Shown: piece by piece, positions 60,224 through 64,000 of the stretch
How positions within the stretch are numbered: position 1 is the stretch's first letter
How the letters are laid out: the number at the start of each line of letters is the position of its first letter
Assembly: GCF_018343615.1 (NCBI RefSeq)
Contig: NZ_JAGYPI010000004.1
Coordinates: 1,588-65,587, forward strand
Direction: 5' to 3'
Length of the DNA stretch: 64,000 nt
Source of the DNA: Bacillus sp. FJAT-49736
GTDB lineage: Bacteria; Bacillota; Bacilli; Bacillales; Bacillaceae_C
The notes under the pieces: model-generated
Database searches by the model: none
What the model was told of the DNA's origin: nothing
The model's input: only the letters and a program-made list of their open reading frames with translations
Made by a program: the position numbers and the translations under genes

Positions 60224-60661
60224 TTACAATCCAAGCATTTTTTTTAGGATAGGCACATATTGTCTTGATATAACAGCACGTTCCCCATTATCAAGCATTG
60301 CCTCGAATCGGCTACTAAAGGAAGGGTGAACGGACGAAATTTTAGCTATGTTTAGAATAGTTGATTTGGATGCACGAAAAAAGTTCTTATCTTTGCATAA
60401 TTCCTCTAACTCATAAAGCTTATGTTTTACTTCAAAAACATTATCCTTGCAGTAAAGAAAAACCTTTCCGTCAACTGCCTCAAAATAATAAATATCTCTA
60501 AGATTTATACGGTGAACTATATCATTTTGATATCCGAGTATAGTATGGGTTTCTGTCTTTAGCTTGCTTACGATTTCATGTATTTCTTCATCTACTTCAT
60601 GACACCTAATAAGGATTTCTTCTACCAGTTCTTTGCTTATTTCTTCTATTGAAATTTTCAT
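60224..60661 (-). CDS. LytTR-domain transcription regulator
   Basis: A 145-residue protein with a helical N-terminus (about 1-45) and a LytTR DNA-binding domain (about 48-145). Family marks include IYYFEAVDGKVFLYCKDN, FFRASKSTILN and the C-terminal VISRQYVPILKKML. There is no receiver domain, so activity is probably set by the DUF3021 partner. The ATG at 60661 follows GTAGGTGA. Target genes are not evident nearby; self-regulation is possible. Confidence 0.9.
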   Translation of the reverse strand: MKISIEEISKELVEEILIRCHEVDEEIHEIVSKLKTETHTILGYQNDIVHRINLRDIYYFEAVDGKVFLYCKDNVFEVKHKLYELEELCKDKNFFRASKSTILNIAKISSVHPSFSSRFEAMLDNGERAVISRQYVPILKKMLGL

Positions 60662-60975
60662 ATTATCACCTACGAAAATTCAAATTATCTTAGGTCAGAT
60701 AATTCTACCTGTACAATTGGATCTCGATATTACAACCTTCAGACCACATCATTATAACACATTGACATTAATCCTTATTCTTATTTTAATAAAACCTTAT
60801 TTAGTATGGAGTACATATATTTCAGAAGAAAGAATTGTAATAGATAATTTTATATTGTTTTTAGAATGATCACGTCCCCGTTATTTAATAGTTGCTTTAA
60901 AGGTTTTGTATAATTGAGCTGCCTGTTTTAATATTAATCTATGATTCTAAGTTTTATATAAATTTTAGAAATAGG
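60662..60975. other. Divergent control region, LytTR and MocR genes
   Basis: About 315 bases without a gene. On the minus strand TATAAT at 60751-60756 could serve the LytTR gene, though its -35 is poor. No clear operator repeat for either regulator was identified. Confidence 0.35.
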
Positions 60976-62433
60976 ATGACGTTTGCCATGTTTATCTCAT
61001 TAGATACATATATAAACAAGTACAAATATAAATATTTAGCATTGTACCACTATTTTAGAGATTTAATTTTGGACGGGCAATTACAAAAAGGATCACGTTT
61101 GCCTTCCACCAGAGAAGTAGCCATTGATTATGGTTTAAATCGAAATACAGTGTCCCTCGCTTATGACATGCTTCTTTCTGAAGGATATACGGAAGCCATT
61201 AAGGGCAGCGGTACTTTTGTTTCGTTCTCTTTTGTTGATCAGTCGGTTAAAGAGGAAAGCAATGAAAGGGAAGTAAGGCTTTCTGATTGGGGGAAGATGT
61301 TACCACGACAAGGAGAAAATGTCCGTTCTAACCAAAAGAAAATAATCGATTTTGGAAGCGGGTTTGATCCAGATTTAGAAAACTTTCCTTCACTGGATTG
61401 GAAGAAGGCTGTAAACCATTCTATAAAGGAATCAGATTATTTATTAAGCCTTAAAACCTTACCTGTAGAAGGGATTGGGCCATTAAGGGAGTCAATATCT
61501 TCATATTTATTGAGAGCAAAGGGCCTTAAAGCCAGTGCAGACGATATTATCATTCTCAATGGATCGATGCACGGAATCTCTATATTATTGCATTTACTTG
61601 TAAAGCCAGGAGATAAGGTTGTTATTGAAGACCCTGGTTTTAAAAGGATAAAGGATGTTATCCATACTACAGGTGGTATTCCTCTTCCCGTTTCCGTTCT
61701 GGATGAGTCATTTATGAATGCAAGTTGGGATAGTCATTTGGCTTATGTTACACCAAGTTATCAATATCCGACTGGAAAAATCATGCCGATGGAACAACGA
61801 ATAAAGCTACTCCAATGGGCTTCAGAAAAAGGAGCCATCATTATAGAGGATGACTATGATAGTGATTTTCGGAGAAAGGGAAGGGCAATCGAGCCGTTAA
61901 AGGTATTGGATACGGGGCAACGGGTCGTCTATTTAGGAACATTCACCAAGACCATTATGCCTTCACTTAGAATTGGTTTTGCAGTGGTTCCACCTTATTT
62001 AAAACATGTTTTTTTGGAGGCGAAGCATCTATTTGAACCGTATACAACCTCTGTGCTTGAGCAGTTGGCCATTTCATCCTTCATAAAAAGCGGTGCATAC
62101 GAAAGGCATATCCGTCGTATGAACAGAATATATACTCAGAAATATCATGTATTCAAACGCCTAATGGAAGAGCACTTACGTGATTTATTTACATGGGAAG
62201 AATCACAAGCAGGATTTCACTTGTTTGCCTGGTGGAAAAGATCCGCCGAAGAATATTTGTTATTTGTCCAAAATTGCCAGGAAGAAGGTCTTTATTGGCC
62301 AACCATTCAAAGGGGATTTGTTAATGAGCCCGCCCGTAAAGCAGTGATTTTTGGTTATTCTCACTTAAGTACAGAGCAAATGGAAAACGCCATTCAAATT
62401 ATGGCAAAACACGGGAGGCAGGGTTTGAAATAA
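60976..62433 (+). CDS. MocR-family (GntR-aminotransferase) transcription regulator
   Basis: A 485-residue fusion of a GntR winged helix (about 25-85, LPSTREVAIDYGLNRNTVS and GSGTFV) and a fold-type I PLP aminotransferase-like domain (about 120-480). The PLP lysine is in GTFTKTIMPSLRIGF, with IIEDDYDSDFR and TPSYQYPTG also conserved. PdxR of this class activates PLP synthesis genes, but no pdx gene is nearby. ATG 60976 or 60988 may be the start; AGGATG spacing favours 60988. Confidence 0.93.
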   Translation: MTFAMFISLDTYINKYKYKYLALYHYFRDLILDGQLQKGSRLPSTREVAIDYGLNRNTVSLAYDMLLSEGYTEAIKGSGTFVSFSFVDQSVKEESNEREVRLSDWGKMLPRQGENVRSNQKKIIDFGSGFDPDLENFPSLDWKKAVNHSIKESDYLLSLKTLPVEGIGPLRESISSYLLRAKGLKASADDIIILNGSMHGISILLHLLVKPGDKVVIEDPGFKRIKDVIHTTGGIPLPVSVLDESFMNASWDSHLAYVTPSYQYPTGKIMPMEQRIKLLQWASEKGAIIIEDDYDSDFRRKGRAIEPLKVLDTGQRVVYLGTFTKTIMPSLRIGFAVVPPYLKHVFLEAKHLFEPYTTSVLEQLAISSFIKSGAYERHIRRMNRIYTQKYHVFKRLMEEHLRDLFTWEESQAGFHLFAWWKRSAEEYLLFVQNCQEEGLYWPTIQRGFVNEPARKAVIFGYSHLSTEQMENAIQIMAKHGRQGLK

Positions 62434-62450
62434 ACCCTGCCAGTCCCTTT
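62417..62450. terminator. Hairpin between convergent MocR and DJ-1/PfpI genes
   Basis: The 10-bp stem GGCAGGGTTT/AAACCCTGCC includes the MocR stop codon. T tract weak. Confidence 0.6.
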
Positions 62451-62463
62451 GTACAAAGGTGTA

Positions 62464-63021
62464 CTATTTACTATTTTTCATAAAATTATATAAAGAGTCC
62501 AAACCTTTATCACTAATGATATTCAGCTGCTTTGTTACCTCAATGGAAAACTCAACATAACCATTACCCTTTGCGGTAATAATGTTGCCATCCACGACTA
62601 CATCCTCATCTATGAAATGAGCATCTGTAAAAAGAGTGTACTCCTTTTCATCTGGCGTACAATTGCTAGTATATCTCTTTTCCTTCAGGATACCAGCTTC
62701 AGCAAGTAAAACTGGACCATGGCAGATAGAACCTATTAATACGTTTCTTTCATTTAATTGTTGAAGGAGTGTTGGAAGCTGTTGATTACCTAATTGAGCA
62801 ACCACCTCGCCTCCTGGTATTAAAAATACGTCTACCTCCTCTGGATTTACGTCTTTTAATAAATAATCTGTTAAAATAGTAAATCCATCTTCTCCTCGTA
62901 CTATTTGGTTCTCTAAAGAAACGGTTTTAAAATTTATGTTTTCTCTTCCATTAAGCATCCAGCCAATGAATGTTACTTCAAATTGGGCAAAACGATCATA
63001 AACTAGTGTATAAATATTCAT
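62464..63021 (-). CDS. DJ-1/PfpI family protein
   Basis: A 185-residue class I glutamine amidotransferase-like protein. The nucleophile elbow is GSICHGPVLLAEAG with Cys about 98; VFLIPGGEVVAQL earlier and ITAKGNGYVEFS later match the family. Members act as glyoxalases, chaperones or peptidases, and the precise role here is unknown. The ATG at 63021 has a GAGGGTGCC site. It converges on the MocR gene. Confidence 0.9.
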   Translation of the reverse strand: MNIYTLVYDRFAQFEVTFIGWMLNGRENINFKTVSLENQIVRGEDGFTILTDYLLKDVNPEEVDVFLIPGGEVVAQLGNQQLPTLLQQLNERNVLIGSICHGPVLLAEAGILKEKRYTSNCTPDEKEYTLFTDAHFIDEDVVVDGNIITAKGNGYVEFSIEVTKQLNIISDKGLDSLYNFMKNSK

Positions 63022-63226
63022 TTAAAAGGCACCCTCTACTCTATTCATTTTATATATAAAATTTTATAGGATATTCATGATAAAAAAAGGTCCAATTTTA
63101 GTAGTTTATACCGGTCCACTTTTTTCCGATAAAGTGGACGGTTAATTTTTCTCAAAAATGGTCCTTTTATTTGGATTCACTAATTTCTATAGTAAGGAGG
63201 CATTAAGAAAAGAGGAGGAAGTAAAT

Positions 63227-64000
63227 ATGAAAGCAGTTATATATAGTAAGGAATCAAAGTCTGTCGTGGTCAGAAATAAAGATATCCCCCAAATAGGATC
63301 AGGTGAAGTTCTCGTACGTTTAAAAGCAGCAGCATTAAACCATCGTGAATTAAAAATAATTTCATATTTTAATAAACAGATAAATACAAATCCTCCATTT
63401 GAGGAGCCAAAATACATTTTTGGTTCAGATGGTGCAGGTGTAATAGTACAGATTGGAGAAAATGCAAGCTCATGGAAGGTAAATGATGAGGTACTGATTG
63501 ATTCAACAATTACTTGTGGAGTATGTATAGGCTGCAAGGACAAAGGAATATGTGAATCACTTTCTGTTGTAGGTAGTAAAGAACAGGAGGGGACTTTTTC
63601 GGAATATATTAAAGTCCCTATTAAAAGTCTGATAAAAAAGCCTTCCTATATGAATTTTGAGGAAGCCGCTGCATTATCTATGGGATTAGGTACAGCATGG
63701 AGATCAATAGTTACGAAAGGAAACATCCAAAAAGGTGAGAGCGTTCTTATTCATGGAATTGGAGGTGGAGTGGCTCTTTTTGCCCTTCAGATTGCTAAAA
63801 GGAAAGGTGCAAATATTATTGTCACCTCCAGTTCGGATGAAAAACTTGCCGAGGCAAATAAGCTAGGCGCTTCGAAAACCATCAATTATACATCAGAAAA
63901 TGTCGCGGAGGAAGTACGTTACTTTACAAATGGTAGGGGTGTTGATGTTATTATAGACGGCATTGGGGCTAGTACTTTTAAAATGAATATAGAAGCCGCT
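63227..64000 (+). CDS. Zinc-type alcohol dehydrogenase/quinone-reductase family protein (truncated by window end)
   Basis: Only the first 258 codons are in the window. The GroES-like domain (about 1-125) contains GEVLVRLKAAALNHRE and a cluster of cysteines (TCGVCIGCKDKGIC, about 86-99) like the structural zinc site of MDR dehydrogenases, with one or more ligands altered. The Rossmann motif HGIGGGVALFALQIAK (about 179) follows. The ATG at 63227 follows AGAGGAGG. An inverted repeat GTCCACTTT/AAAGTGGAC at 63114-63139 lies ahead and might be an operator. Confidence 0.9.
   Translation, partial: MKAVIYSKESKSVVVRNKDIPQIGSGEVLVRLKAAALNHRELKIISYFNKQINTNPPFEEPKYIFGSDGAGVIVQIGENASSWKVNDEVLIDSTITCGVCIGCKDKGICESLSVVGSKEQEGTFSEYIKVPIKSLIKKPSYMNFEEAAALSMGLGTAWRSIVTKGNIQKGESVLIHGIGGGVALFALQIAKRKGANIIVTSSSDEKLAEANKLGASKTINYTSENVAEEVRYFTNGRGVDVIIDGIGASTFKMNIEAA

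Overview
This window is the replication-origin region of a low-GC, endospore-forming Bacillota chromosome, most likely Bacillaceae. The evidence is Bacillus-type gene order on both sides of oriC, Noc beside Soj/Spo0J, spore genes (spoIIIJ-type yidC, yyaC), WalRKHIJ-HtrC-RlmH, consensus Bacillus ribosome binding sites with frequent TTG/GTG starts, and a 16S rRNA 5' end of Bacillus type. Species cannot be fixed from this sequence.

Layout. 1-425: 5' end of a 16S rRNA gene on the minus strand with its boxA leader and promoter. 425-10.8 kb: minus-strand initiation block dnaA-dnaN-yaaA-recF-remB-gyrB-gyrA followed by a degenerate HD-GYP protein. 9.26-9.43 and 10.9-11.24 kb: bipartite oriC, with DnaA boxes on both sides of dnaA and an unwinding element between dnaA and dnaN. 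11.3-33 kb: plus-strand block rpmH-rnpA-yidC-jag, mnmE-mnmG-rsmG-noc, soj-spo0J, DUF554, yyaC (reversed), mscS, DUF951, ychF, rpsF-ssb-rpsR, yybS-gdpP-rplI, replicative helicase, purA. 33.1-33.9 kb: tRNA-Lys, tRNA-Asp and tRNA-Phe, interspersed with three copies of an unusual element that begins as a tRNA 5' half and continues into a two-hairpin RNA. 34-43.9 kb: M23 peptidase, walR-walK-walH-walI-walJ, htrC, rlmH.

43.9-64 kb is accessory sequence with longer gene-poor stretches and mixed strands: an ECF sigma/ABC export operon, a decayed small gene, uppP, a DUF4190 protein, a PhoX-like secreted phosphatase, a split and divergent LigD polymerase/ligase pair without Ku, an amine-oxidase-fold protein abutting what looks like a catalase 5' remnant, a membrane-anchored alpha/beta hydrolase, a LytTR-DUF3021 pair, a MocR regulator, a DJ-1/PfpI protein and a truncated zinc-type dehydrogenase.

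How it works together. Genes point away from oriC, so most are co-directional with replication. DnaA boxes occur at oriC and again ahead of mnmE and rlmH. Three perfect 16-bp parS sites (in spo0J, before ssb, in walK) give Spo0J/Soj loading sites within about 27 kb of the origin. Cell-wall homeostasis (WalRK and a candidate WalR-controlled M23 peptidase), c-di-AMP turnover (GdpP) and tRNA modification (MnmE/MnmG) complete the core. The feature I would look at first is the tRNA-half/hairpin repeat at 33.1-33.8 kb.
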